A stretch of 64,000 bases of DNA from Ptychodera flava. Taxonomy: Eukaryota; Hemichordata; Enteropneusta; Ptychoderidae. Below are positions 1 to 10,462 of the stretch, piece after piece (the first letter of the stretch is position 1; every line of letters starts with the position of its first letter). Location: the NCBI RefSeq assembly GCF_041260155.1, contig NC_091946.1, forward strand, positions 17,547,853-17,611,852, in the 5' to 3' direction. Made by a program: the position numbers and the translations under genes. The notes beneath the pieces were generated by a model, which was not told where the DNA came from, ran no database searches, and saw only the letters and a list, made by a program, of their open reading frames with translations.

Positions 1-600
1 AAAAGCTCGTGGATATTCTACTGGCCCAACTGTCTCGGTATCAATTGTTGGATTAAGTATATTCTTGAGAACGAGGGGCGTAAGAGCGTTCCGAATTACC
101 AAACATGGAAGCCTATAGTCGTGGCAAATTTCTAAGAAAGTCTGTTTGAACTTGTTGTGAATCTCTTCTAGTTCTTCTAAGGCGCCTATTTCGTACGACC
201 TGGCTCGAGTCAACACATTCCGCCTGCAATAATCCCAGGGCATATCTTTGAATATGATAATGAAACTGTGTAAATGGTCAAATGCTCTAGAAACAATCTT
301 TTTTTCTTCCGCTGCCACAGAAACGCCCCGGATTCGAGAAAAAGTCAGATGTTGAATTATGGAAGAGTCACAAATAATGTAGTGTTCTGAAGGGAGCCCA
401 GCCTGACATTGTAAACTAAGCGTATGTTCTATAAACTGGTTCTGAAAATCGGCAATCGAAACAACGACACGCCCATTATAAAAGTCGGCAATGTTGCTGG
501 AAAAACTAGTGTCAAATTCTGGTACGTGACACGGATCCAAATTTACTGCATCGTAACTCTTACCACTTCCAGTTGGTCCATTTATGAATATGTATGACAT
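1..600 (-). CDS. P-loop kinase-like protein of the Polinton, deoxynucleoside-kinase-like, cut by window edge
   Basis: An open frame of 200 codons starts at 600 and runs off the left edge. Residues 8-15 read GPTGSGKS, a Walker A nucleotide-binding loop directly after a short hydrophobic strand. Around residues 120-160 there is an Arg-rich stretch (RARSYEIGALEELEEIH) that resembles the lid and following helix of deoxynucleoside kinases, where arginines contact phosphate. An internal CDSS segment sits where those kinases carry their E-R-S motif. The likely role is phosphorylating a deoxynucleoside or another small substrate to supply dNTPs, but this is inference from motif order. Alternatives are another P-loop kinase or an ATPase of the element. 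The start is the ATG closest to the P-loop, divergently placed 70 bp from the next plus-strand frame. Confidence 0.55.
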   Translation of the reverse strand, partial: MSYIFINGPTGSGKSYDAVNLDPCHVPEFDTSFSSNIADFYNGRVVVSIADFQNQFIEHTLSLQCQAGLPSEHYIICDSSIIQHLTFSRIRGVSVAAEEKKIVSRAFDHLHSFIIIFKDMPWDYCRRNVLTRARSYEIGALEELEEIHNKFKQTFLEICHDYRLPCLVIRNALTPLVLKNILNPTIDTETVGPVEYPRAF

Positions 601-669
601 TTTAGGATACTATATCATAGAAAAAAATTTTTTTTAAATTATTTTTATTAAGATATATACGATAAGACA

Positions 670-1413
670 ATGACAATCCTTTCTATTTCAACTGCAATAA
701 AAATACTTGAAACCGGAGAAGAGAATATTCAAATCAGTGACGGCAAACTCATATTTGGTGAATCATTGGTAGATCCTATTATATATGTAGACAGTGAGCT
801 AGAAGTGGTTTTCCCCATCGGACCTAAGTACGGTTCTAGAGATCCTGCTACATGCGATGGGGTGTGTGTCCGTTGGCAACCGAGTCTTCAAAAGTTTACT
901 GATTTAATAATATTCCGTACCCTAGGTGAAAGTTTCGATGCAAGCACTGCTAAAAGTTATGCTGCAAGCCTGGCCGCTATCTCCAAGAATACTACCGGAT
1001 TTTACAATCCATCTAAAGTTTATCAGAAGCGAGGGAGCGGGGCGCAGCCAGTTGCGTATTTTAAATTTCAGTTTAAAAGAGGAATTCACAATCACGATTT
1101 CGCTATATGTATTGATATGGTTCAAGAAATTGACTGCGGTTTTAAAACAGTGAGTCCATTGCCAGTCCGAGAAAATCCTGCTATTGTACCTCGTAATATC
1201 AGGAAAGGTAGTAAGATAGAATTCTTAGCATTTAAACCGCGCTTAAGTAAGCGTGCTCTTTCTTTCACTGTTGAGAGGTTATTTTGTGCTGCGCCTAATA
1301 AACCAGAAATTCAAGATGCGGAAGAACTAGTCGACTTAGAAAGATTAGGCGAGATATATAAACAAATAAATGCTGACAAAAATATTATAGTGGATTTTGA
1401 TGACCTATCATAG
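670..1413 (+). CDS. Uncharacterised Polinton protein, 247 residues
   Basis: An open frame of 247 codons sits between the divergent kinase-like frame and the polymerase side. I do not recognise the family. It has mixed alpha/beta composition, no signal peptide, no long hydrophobic segment and no zinc-binding cysteine cluster. The N-terminal 60 residues are rich in beta-branched residues. The stretch from about residue 70 to 190 has alternating basic and aromatic residues, and the C-terminus is acidic (ends in NIIVDFDDLS). The upstream 70 bp is very AT-rich and shared with the divergent frame, so a bidirectional promoter is plausible. It belongs to the element by position and orientation. Confidence 0.5.
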   Translation: MTILSISTAIKILETGEENIQISDGKLIFGESLVDPIIYVDSELEVVFPIGPKYGSRDPATCDGVCVRWQPSLQKFTDLIIFRTLGESFDASTAKSYAASLAAISKNTTGFYNPSKVYQKRGSGAQPVAYFKFQFKRGIHNHDFAICIDMVQEIDCGFKTVSPLPVRENPAIVPRNIRKGSKIEFLAFKPRLSKRALSFTVERLFCAAPNKPEIQDAEELVDLERLGEIYKQINADKNIIVDFDDLS

Positions 1414-1469
1414 AATAATTATTTTTCATTTTAAAAATTTTTAGGATAGTATATATCATAAAGATTATT

Positions 1470-1892
1470 ATGGCCCGTCGATTACATACAGCATTCAAGG
1501 GAGCAGTTTTACGAAAAGAATTTCCTGAAGTCAAGCGAGTCAAGGATATCGGGGAGCTGGTGGATATTGAAGGTATGGTCAAAGAAAGCCATTCGGAACG
1601 AAAGATGTACTCTGTTTATACTGAAATGGAAGTCAAATTATCGGATCCGAAAACTGGTAATACACAAAATCGTACATTGCATGTTAAATTAAAAGATACA
1701 TACACAAAAGATGTAAGAGGGACGGATGTGGGGCAACAATTAATAGATCGCTACGACCTTATGCTTGATACAATTGAAAATGTTGAGGGTTCTGGTCTCG
1801 TTCTCGAGGAGATACTTAATTTTGAAGTAATTCTAGTAGAAGTTTTACTCGGGGCTGGCCCGGGGCTGGGATTCAACTTCCCGGATGGTTAA
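1470..1892 (+). CDS. Small uncharacterised Polinton protein, 140 residues
   Basis: An open frame of 140 codons starts in a good context 56 bp after the previous frame. The protein begins basic (MARRLHTAFKG) and continues with charged alternating segments that could form beta strands. The last 25 residues are hydrophobic and Gly-rich (VEVLLGAGPGLGFNFPDG). It ends where the polymerase remains begin, and the two overlap by a few bases. In this class of element such small frames often precede the polymerase, but I cannot name the family. It could be a DNA-binding or replication accessory protein. That is a guess from charge only. Confidence 0.45.
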   Translation: MARRLHTAFKGAVLRKEFPEVKRVKDIGELVDIEGMVKESHSERKMYSVYTEMEVKLSDPKTGNTQNRTLHVKLKDTYTKDVRGTDVGQQLIDRYDLMLDTIENVEGSGLVLEEILNFEVILVEVLLGAGPGLGFNFPDG

Positions 1893-4591
1893 AAATAAGC
1901 ATTGTGTTAGCGATCTTATTCTACCGGTGGGGGCTGAGAACTGTTTTCAATACGCCATCGTAGCAAGTTTAAAGTTGACCGACCCCGAGTTTCGTGAAAA
2001 GAAATGTGGTCAGGTAAGGAGAAAATGGAATACGTACGCCCCATTTATGGCTGACTACTGTTGGGAAGGTATTCCCTTTCCTACGCCCGCCGATATGACT
2101 GTATTCAGGCGCTTCGAGCAGCAAAATCCGAGCGTCAAACTTCAAGTATTTCAGATCTACGAGAATGATCCCGATCCGTCCGGCATAAATGTGTTATATA
2201 GTAGCTGTAGCGGAGCCGAAGGCGGAGCCCGTTCCGAAGGTGATAGGAATCAAATAGCAAATATCTTACTGATGTTGGCGAAGCCCGAAGGTGCCACTTC
2301 ATACCAATTACTGCGTTAAATCGCCTTCGTAATTCTCGTACTAATCGAAAGAATGAGCGCAGACGGAAGTGTATTTGTATGGTTTGTAAAGAGGTTTTAA
2401 GTCAACAGAAGAATTAGAAATACATCAGGTGTACTGTGGAACAGACGACGCCCAGCCAGTTTTTCCTAAGGAAGTATGTCAATTCGAAGGACATCGGAAG
2501 AAGGTTCCTTCTCCCTACGTCGTCTATGCAGATACTGAGGCAATTATTGAGAAGGGGACCGGCCGACACATTCCAATTTGTCTTTCGTATGTTATGGTGG
2601 AACGGGGGTGGGGAGGATCGAATCCTTCGGAACGAGGCCCGGGCCGACCCACTGTTTATGGTAAAAGAACATTCACGGGGCTCTCCTGTGTTACAGACTT
2701 TCTAAAGGATATGAAAGAACGGGCCGAGTATTATTCGAAATCGTATTATTGGAAAATAATACCGATGAAAGATAGATCTAATTACCAGCGTGACGGATGT
2801 GATCCAGTCTGTATTGCATGTGGAGAGCCGGCAGGATACCGAGTAGTGAAGGAGGAGGCGACTTTTTATTGCGAGGGATGTCGCCCGTCGAGAACCATTC
2901 CTATCTACTTTCACAACCTCAAGGGATACGATGGTTCTTTTATTTTGAAAAAGTTACATGAAATAGATGATGGTCCCGGACAAGAGCCAAATTTAATAGC
3001 TAAGACGAGCAATGGTGGAATTATGGGTCTCTCGAAAACATTTATTTTTCACGCCTCAATTGTTGTTGATGGGAAGAGCGCCCGGCTTGACATGGGATGC
3101 TATGTTACTTTACACGGGTAATAATTTGGGCTCATTCAAGATGCTGAGCAGATGAATTTCGTACAACGGGGAATTCGAGGAGGTATCAGCCAGTGTAATA
3201 TTCATTATTTACAGACAAATCATCCTGCTTACGGGAATTACGATCCGGAGAAACCGGTGACCGAAATAAAATATCTCGATGCAAACAATCTCTACGGCTG
3301 GGCAATGAGTCAGGCAATGCCTACGGGCGGACTTCATTGGATGACGATGGAAGAGTGGGAGGAATGGGGCCGAGGCGGAGCCGGCGGAGCGGGTTCCGGA
3401 GGGTGGGGACCTGGTTCCACCTTTCCACCAAGTTTTCTAGAAGTAGACTTAGAATATCCGGTCGAATTACATGAAGAACACAGCGATTTGCCACTTGCGC
3501 CGCATCACTATGAATTTCCGAGGCAGGGCGGTCGACTGATTACAAGTGTGATGGATAGAGAGAGATACGTCTTACACTACAAGTTGCTGGAATTCTATCT
3601 TCGGATGGGAATGAGATTGAAAAAGATTTATCGGGTGCTTGCTTTCGATGAGAGGGCATGTCTCGCGAAATATATTGACTTAACACTAAAATGAGGACAA
3701 AGGGGAGGACAGATTTTGAAAAGAATTTCTATAAGCTGATGAATAATGCAATGTTCGGTAAGACAATAGAGGATGTTCGAAAGTACAGAGACTTTAAATT
3801 TGTTTCGGACTGGAACGGTACGGATAGTGGTCGTAAAAAGATTCAGAAGTATAATCCAAAGACGAAACATATAACTTTCATAACTTCCGAAGAGGATGGC
3901 GATTCCTGCGACAGTGCCCTACTGGAACTGAAAACGGATGAGCATAGATATGTAAAACCAGTTTTCATCGGCGCCGCAGTACTGGAACTTTCTAAGCTGC
4001 TAATGTATGAGACGCATTACAATTACTTTCGGGTACGTTCCCTGGAATACGATTAGCCTACATGGATACTGACAGTTTTGTTTACAGTGTGCCCCTCCCG
4101 GACCCGGACGTAACTTTCAATGATATAGTCCGAGAAGATGTTGAAAAGAATGGTGAGAAGTCTATATATGATACTAGTGGGATGAGTGGGGCCAACTTTC
4201 CGAAGATTAATAAAAAAGTGATAGGTAATTTAAAGATGAGTTGAATGGTGAACCTATTCTTGATTTTGTCGGCATACGCTCGAAAGTGTATGCTTTTCGA
4301 ACTCCAACTTCGGAGACGAAAAAAAATAAAGGGGTGAAAGATGTTTGTGTTAGAAAACATTTGAACTTTGAAGATTATAAAGATCTGTTTGAAACTGGGA
4401 AGAAGCCGGAGCCGGCACAGTTTGTACAGTTTGTACGGAAAAAGGCTGGAGAAATCCGTAGTGAAAAGCGCAGTAAAATCATGATGGCGCCAAATGATAT
4501 CAAGCGTGTGCAGCTATACAATCCAGACACGGGCGAATGGCTGGCAGAAACATGGCCGATAGGAATGACGGGTCATGGTTTAAAATTGTAA
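1885..4591 (+). pseudogene. Protein-primed family B DNA polymerase remains (Polinton PolB)
   Basis: Remains of the Polinton replicative polymerase. In order, one sees the N-terminal region typical of Polinton PolB (around 1900-2300), an exonuclease-type YADTEA motif near 2525, the FHNLKGYDGSF segment near 2910, the DANNLYG segment of polymerase motif A near 3280, a KLMNNAMFGK segment (motif B region) near 3735, and the MDTDSF motif C near 4062. Together these identify a protein-primed B-family polymerase with proofreading domain. The block is broken, with about five breaks, and is not expected to make an active enzyme. Its 3' end converges on and slightly overlaps the end of the capsid block on the other strand. 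Confidence 0.9.
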
Positions 4592-5840
4592 AGACATTAA
4601 TCTACTATTTTCAATAGAGACCAGGGCATCACTGATAACATAAATGTGGGCAAATATATTATCATTGTGAGCGTCATCGCCACCCCACGAGGCATCTTTC
4701 TTCAGGATCTCAAGCTGTATTCCGTCCTTTGTGTTCATTACTTTTAAACCATTTCCATGAAACTCAATATCTTTAAACTACGCAGATCGATAAACAGACA
4801 GAATTTATTCTTCAAATAATCGGCCTCATCTATATCAATTTCACACCAATCTTTATCTTCAGCAAAATACCGTCGCACCTCTCGCCAAAATTGTCTTGGT
4901 ATCATCTTCTGAGCGTACACTTTATTTGCAATGCCTTCGATTGATACAGACACAGATTCAATGGATGGATTAAAGAAAAGTTCACTGTTCAGTTCTGACT
5001 GATTCTGATTTTTAGTGAAGAGTATAGCGATACCTCTAATGCTACGTCGTGGTACATTTATATTTTCATTGATAACCGTGTCCGATTCTTTGAATGGGAT
5101 TGTTCTAAAATAATGTATATGCTCGTAAAGGTAACTTTTTCCACTGTTGTAATAACCAGCAGTTGACCTCGCGAGATCGAGGTCAGAATTGTCTCGTATT
5201 CCATTTGAATGTTTTTTAATTTATAATTGGTTGTAACAACCTGATTACTGACAAGTAATTGGGGGGCGGGTGCCAACGTAATTTCCCATTCAATATGACT
5301 CCCTAACGCTTTTGGATATGCAACTCCATGACCTGTCACGAGGGGATGAGTGAGACGAATAGCATATTTTGTTTTATATGTGTCGAAAAGTAACTTATCG
5401 CCCACGACGTTTTGATCTGCATCGGTCGCACCGCTTCTCAATTTTCTTAGATTTTCGTTCTGAATTCCGTACAGTGTCATGTTCGTTCTCTCCTTTTTAT
5501 GTTTGAAGAGATCACGATAACATTCAATAAAGTTATATTTACTCAAATCGAAAAGTGTCTGACCCTCAAATGTGAGTTTCATACGCTCCACCAAATTTTT
5601 TGCAACATTTTGTACTACTCGGTTATATTCATCTCCCATTACTTCGAGATCAAAAACCAGGTCGAAAGTATCTGGAACTAAGAGTACTCCGCTTTCTAAC
5701 TTCGGACATCGTATGATAAGTGTCTGGCCTGGATCTGCCTCACTTGGATTATGAGCAATCACGTGATGAGTTCTTTCTGACTTTGTTCCATTCGGTATTC
5801 GGTTGGTGAAAGTCGGTGATAATGTTCTATCGTACCCCAT
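4580..5840 (-). pseudogene. Major capsid protein remains (double jelly-roll type, Polinton)
   Basis: A minus-strand block starting at the ATG near 5840 and ending at 4580. The N-terminal half contains beta-rich sequence typical of Polinton/adintovirus capsid proteins, with a GQTLIIRCPKLESG segment and a VPDTFDLVFDLEV segment, and then helices around an ECYRDLF segment. The C-terminal part is recognisable from its ending (SWGGDDAHND). In the family this protein forms hexons with two jelly-roll domains. The block is broken, with one or a few breaks. It lies tail-to-tail with the polymerase remains, as is common in this class. Confidence 0.8.
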
Positions 5841-5879
5841 TTTTCGTGTAATGTATATAGTAGAAGAAAAAAAGAAAAT

Positions 5880-6232
5880 TAATCACATCTTTACGTAAAT
5901 ATTTCCGTCTGCCTGAAAGATAAATCGATTGCCTGTGTCGCGAATCAATCGAAGAACCCAATATTCTTGGAGATGATGAGCCTCTTGGTCATCCTCAGTA
6001 TCCTGGAATACAGCTATGAATTCTAGTCGCTTAAAGAAGTTAGTCTTTTGACATTCCTCACGAAAGCTAAAATGTTATGATATAGATTATCATCTTTGAG
6101 TCGGACACCTGGATTTGCTCGAAGGATATGTCGATTTACTCGTCGGAGTTTGCACCATTCCAATTCGACAGAGAAACCAAACAGGTCTTTATTTTTAGAA
6201 AGAAACTTTGCAATATTCTTTTCACCAAACAT
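5880..6232 (-). pseudogene. Uncharacterised structural-block remnant next to the capsid gene
   Basis: Minus-strand coding signal directly upstream of the capsid block, about 70 residues in its clearest part, starting MFGEKNIAKF near 6232. It is basic and shows no motif I can assign. In Polintons the gene next to the major capsid protein is often the penton-type minor capsid protein, so that is the favoured guess from position only. It appears broken or short. Confidence 0.35.
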
Positions 6233-6269
6233 GTCGATGCTGTAGGGGGTGATATATTAATACATAATT

Positions 6270-7535
6270 TTATTTATAATGACTAATGTTAATCCAGTTA
6301 AAAATATCCATAGCTGTTCTCCAACAAATCCAACCACCGATCCTGCTGTTTTTAATAGAAAACTGACAAGGGAGCCGATTAAACCTGGTATTGCAGCAGC
6401 ACTTTTGCAGCCAAGGTTTTAACCATTCACCAAATTGCTTTACAATTTCTTTCGCTTTTGTATATACTTTGGGCGGACCTGAACCTCCTGTGTTTGCTCC
6501 AGTTCCTGCTCCCGCTCCTCCTCCTCCTCCTTTAGTTACAGCCAGGGCAATTGTTGATATTGTCATTCCAAGGGCAGTAAGTAATGCAGCGATTGTTATA
6601 CCATTTCGTTTAAATAATTCTGTCAGCTTCAGCCTGAGTGACAATTCTGGATCGGAAATTACATCACGAAGAGACCTAGTCGTAGCGAGACTTTCACGTG
6701 CCCCGCTAATCTTACCATTTTCGTATTCAATTCGATTGTCAATTTTAGCTTCTCTTGTTATGAGTTCAGCTAGTAGTTTTTCGGCTTTTTCTTTTGCTTG
6801 GGTGTGTTCTACAGGAATTTCCTTTAACTGTTTTTCAACTTCTCTTTTCTCTAGCCTTATTTTAACTTTTTCATTGTTAAGCTCGCCAAGACGCATATTC
6901 GCAATCCTTAATTCTCATTAATAGCTATATATTCAGGGTTTAGATTGTTCCATTGTTCGATTTTATTTTCAAAAGCTTGTATTTTGTCTGCATTACCAGA
7001 AGCATCTTGTCGTAACTCTGTCAGTTTATCTTTGTATATACCCATGTCTTCTGGCGTCATCTTCTCAGCCGGTATTTTATCGTTTTCCACATCTACAGAA
7101 TACAATGTACGCCTCACATATTCGGGCTCACTATATTCATATACTTTGTTTACAAATCAGAACCTCCTTTTAACTTTTTATTGAGGATTTCTCTAAAAAT
7201 CTACTTCCTTTATCTGTTGTAACTCTGATTTTTTTATAATACAGATCATTACCAATAATCTCAGCATTTAAAATCAATTCGTTTCGTGCATACGTATTAG
7301 TAATATTATATTTGTCTAAGAGTCCTTCAGCCATATTTTCTGTAAGTTCTCTTCTCTGTTTAATTAAAATATCCACCTGTGAGCTATCCACCTGTGGGCT
7401 ATCCCGGTAAGGATCGACTTCTGCAAGGGCATGATCATCGTCTATAAAGAATGTTTCAGCAGTAGCGTCATCATCATCATTTACATTTTCATCATCGAAA
7501 CCCCGGAGTGGTATATCTTCTCCTCCTTCTGCCAT
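6270..7535 (-). pseudogene. Coiled-coil and membrane-segment protein remains of the Polinton structural block
   Basis: A minus-strand block with three visible parts. An acidic N-terminal type region starts MAEGGEDIPLRGF near 7535 with a DDDD run. A strongly charged coiled-coil region (Lys/Glu-rich, about 6650-6890) follows. Then comes a hydrophobic segment near 6550-6600 (ITIAALLTALGMTISTIALA) with a Gly/Ala-rich linker. Acidic head, coiled coil and one membrane segment occur in uncharacterised Polinton virion-type proteins. The function is unknown, with membrane association likely. The block has about two breaks. Confidence 0.5.
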
Positions 7536-7593
7536 ATTGTATTTCTATATTACTACAATTATTTTTTATCCCCCTTACATATACAGTAAAAAA

Positions 7594-7962
7594 ATGCACA
7601 TCTCAGTTGTTGAAAGCGTTGAACAATTGGCTGACTATATAGAAAGAACTAGCGCTGCATATCGACGAAGTTATAAATTAATGGGTCGAATTGATATGGC
7701 TCTTAATATTACTAAGGGAATTCTTGTAAGCTCTGCTGTAATAGCAGCAATTCCAACAGTTCCGGTACTGTTAGCCTTAACTCCTATACCTGGCGTCGTT
7801 ATTGATGTAATACAAGGGAAAACGGGTGTAGCAAAAAGAAGAGAGAGTATAAACATTATTACGTTCAATATAAACAGCTGCTTACACAAATACAAGAAAA
7901 AGGTGCAACAACAGAGGCTCCGGGGTCAGAACTTATTCAGGACATATTTCATCAGGCGCTAG
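7594..7962 (+). CDS. Uncharacterised Polinton protein with hydrophobic segment
   Basis: A plus-strand frame starts at the ATG at 7594, divergent from the acidic structural-block gene with about 60 bp of AT-rich DNA between them. It begins MHISVVESVEQLADYIERT (amphipathic helix), followed by a hydrophobic region of about 35 residues around 7700-7800 (GILVSSAVIAAIPTVPVLLA) and a basic C-terminal part. A membrane-inserted accessory protein is possible. Coding signal on this strand continues in degraded form to about 8040, close to the likely right end of the element. Confidence 0.4.
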   Translation: MHISVVESVEQLADYIERTSAAYRRSYKLMGRIDMALNITKGILVSSAVIAAIPTVPVLLALTPIPGVVIDVIQGKTGVAKRRESINIITFNINSCLHKYKKKVQQQRLRGQNLFRTYFIRR

Positions 7963-8050
7963 AAATTCAAAAACAAGAAGGATTTAGTCCACCTCTGGAA
8001 AGATACCTAAGACATTATGGATTGAATGGATATGAAATTTAGTTCGTACC

Positions 8051-10160
8051 GATAGGAACTTCGTGTTCAACATCAGCTAGACTCCGCGACTGACTGACAA
8101 CGGGGGGTAAAAGTCCCTTTATATAGGCTAGTTTGATGGTGATGACTCACACGGAATTTCCCGTACATGTTTATACATGTTGTGTATTTAGGTCAGACAG
8201 AACAAGTTTCTACATGTCCCAGCTACTGTATTGCGCAAGTCCAGGACCTGACTCAGCAGGGAATTTCCCCGCTTAGTTCAGGACAATGCACTGCTGCGTC
8301 AGCTGCCAGCTGTTGCGCGTGCGTGAGTTCGTATATAGGTCAGGGTCATACTTTAGTTACATGGATGGTTAATTTTTCCTTCGCTTCATGTAGATAAATG
8401 AATAAAATGGGGTGTAAAATTCTTATTAATCACAGTTGACCACCTTTATTTTACTACTCCGGTGATTTGCCAAGCTTTTTTGTCAAATACGTACAAATAC
8501 GTACATCAGGCATGGTCACTGTATACCATCTAGGCAAATGTGGTGACAGCTTCCACAGATTAGTAACTTACCCTTGCTTACTTTGGCGCATAGGGCAATC
8601 AAACGCATCAGATAATAGAAGCAACACTTCTGGATCAAAAAGTGTTTTCAGGGCTAGGCAACATAATGAAAAATGAAGCACTGTACACATCAAGACTCCA
8701 TCCACTTGAGCTGGGAACAGACTTTTGTCACAGTGACAAAACTTCGCGTAAGATTGTCAAAGGACAGATACATGACACAGTGAAGGAGAAAAGAAATCTT
8801 TGCAAAACCAGTTCTAACATAAGACCAAGACACCAAAGTTTGGTAGACAAGTATAAATCTTTATTTGGCAATACATATCACAGTCAAACGTATTAAAATT
8901 AAACAAAAGAAGAAACCTGTGCTAAGACAAAGACACCTCTACCCCCACCTCTGGGGACGGACATTTAAACAACCCATATGATCACAGCAAGGTAACATGA
9001 TTTACTGTGTCAGCTGATGACACGAGCTTTGGCAATGAAAACAGTAGAACAAATTCACCAAATCAAGCATCCTAGAACTCATATACAGTATACGGGTTCT
9101 TTGTTCCTGTCATTGTAAGCATTGAGACGTAGTGTTTCGCGCCCTCTGTCTCGCGTGCGCCCAACAGGTAAAAATTCTGTTGACAGGCAGGCTGTCGTCC
9201 GTTGTCGACTTTTAACCTCACTTTTTTGAACTTTATGAGAGGATATGCTCAGAAAATACTGAAAAAAGAGAAAATTGGTCCAAATTTTACCATGGACGCG
9301 TTTCAGTAAACTGCTGTAAAATCTCTTCCAGCATACCCTACCATGCTTAGGTGTAAAATTCACCTTAACGTTACGTACGTGAGACAACGGACACCTTCAA
9401 CTATACCCAGGACATGAAGAAATCTTACAATAATGTAGTAGCGTTGAAGACCGACTTCTTCGGTTTTGAAGAAAAGCATCTGGAGAATATGTCACTTTAT
9501 CTCAAATTAAAAAACAGTGGCACCATTTCCCTCGCTTGGCAGCTCACTTGGATTAGAAAAACAGGTGAAATCAAACTCTGATAATGTAACCTGCGGTGCT
9601 GACATTATTCACATCGGTTGAGAGGGCCAAGACGAAATTCGTAATACAGATGTATTCGTAAACTAAACTACAAAATGCTAGATATCATTGGTCGTACCAG
9701 TTTTACTAGCCAGTTTGTGTTTATCCAGGCATAGTCCCTCCCTCAAAGCATCGGGCATTGCCATTGTATCAGGCCGAACTAGCAAAGTCGTGTGGATCTG
9801 TCGATGATCTTGTTGGGAACGAGAGGACACGTAAGGGGGTAGAGCTAACTTTGCATTGTATTAAAAAGTAATGTTTATGATCAATGCATCGGCATGGTAA
9901 GCTGTACAGACCGCTCGCACGGGTCCGTTACTTCCCACTAACTACCTACGGGGAGCATACAGCTGCCCGGACAAGAGAACTTGGCAAACGGAGATGGGTA
10001 AGCTGTTGTAAAGTAGATGGCCAACATGCGAAATCAAAGGTGGGTACCGTGAATTTTCTGCTGATTTAAATTTCATTCTGTGTATATTGAAAAAAGTTGT
10101 TAGCTCTTAATTGGTCGAGCGAACAGTAACGCCAGGGCGCTACTCGATGATGCAATGGGT
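8051..10160. other. Intergenic stretch between the Polinton and the glycosyltransferase
   Basis: About 2.1 kb without a gene I can support. Short open frames here have no domain, no convincing splice sites and no similarity I recognise. The first 350 bp may contain the unresolved right terminus of the Polinton. The last few hundred bases are the promoter side of the glycosyltransferase gene. Confidence 0.5.
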
Positions 10161-10170
10161 GAAAATATCC

Positions 10171-10180
10171 TAATATAAGC
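10171..10180 (+). promoter_or_regulatory. Possible TATA box of the glycosyltransferase gene
   Basis: The bases TAATATAAGC lie about 290 bp upstream of the chosen start codon. A start site about 30 bp downstream would give a 5' leader of about 260 nt. The match is loose and unsupported by other elements. Confidence 0.25.
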
Positions 10181-10462
10181 AGCAGATCTACAGAAATTCG
10201 TTCGTTGTCTTACAATTAATACTTTCGTGAAGGTTTGCATAATGTGGTGACGTCAAAATTCACCGAACTTGCCACAGCGTTAAATGCTTACATCCGGGGC
10301 GTATGTTCGCCTCCTTACAAGTTACACATCAACGAAACAGCTGGTAGCTGGAGTATATTTTGAACCTTAATGACTGTTTCAGTTTGAATAAATATTTTTT
10401 ACAATCGTAATTTGAATGCTTCGTTAATGATTAAATATAGGGCGTTGAATCTTGAACACAAC

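Larger units (their letters stand above)
1..8050. mobile_element. Polinton/Maverick element, right-hand part, fossil
   Basis: A self-synthesising DNA transposon of the Polinton (adintovirus-like) class. Its parts in order are: a P-loop kinase-like frame (minus), two small plus-strand frames, a protein-primed family B DNA polymerase (plus), then a minus-strand block with major capsid protein and other structural-type genes, and a last plus-strand frame. This order of polymerase converging on a capsid module is typical of Polintons. Integrase, protease and packaging ATPase are not seen and may lie beyond the left edge. The element looks broken, with several breaks concentrated in the polymerase and structural block, while other frames remain open. 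That suggests moderate age. The right terminus is not resolved: coding signal fades near 8050 and no terminal repeat pair can be shown because the left end is outside the window. Confidence 0.9.

Noticed and set aside
8467-8896. Two short overlapping plus-strand frames between the Polinton and UGT
   Set aside because: No recognisable domain and no splice partners; length expected by chance.
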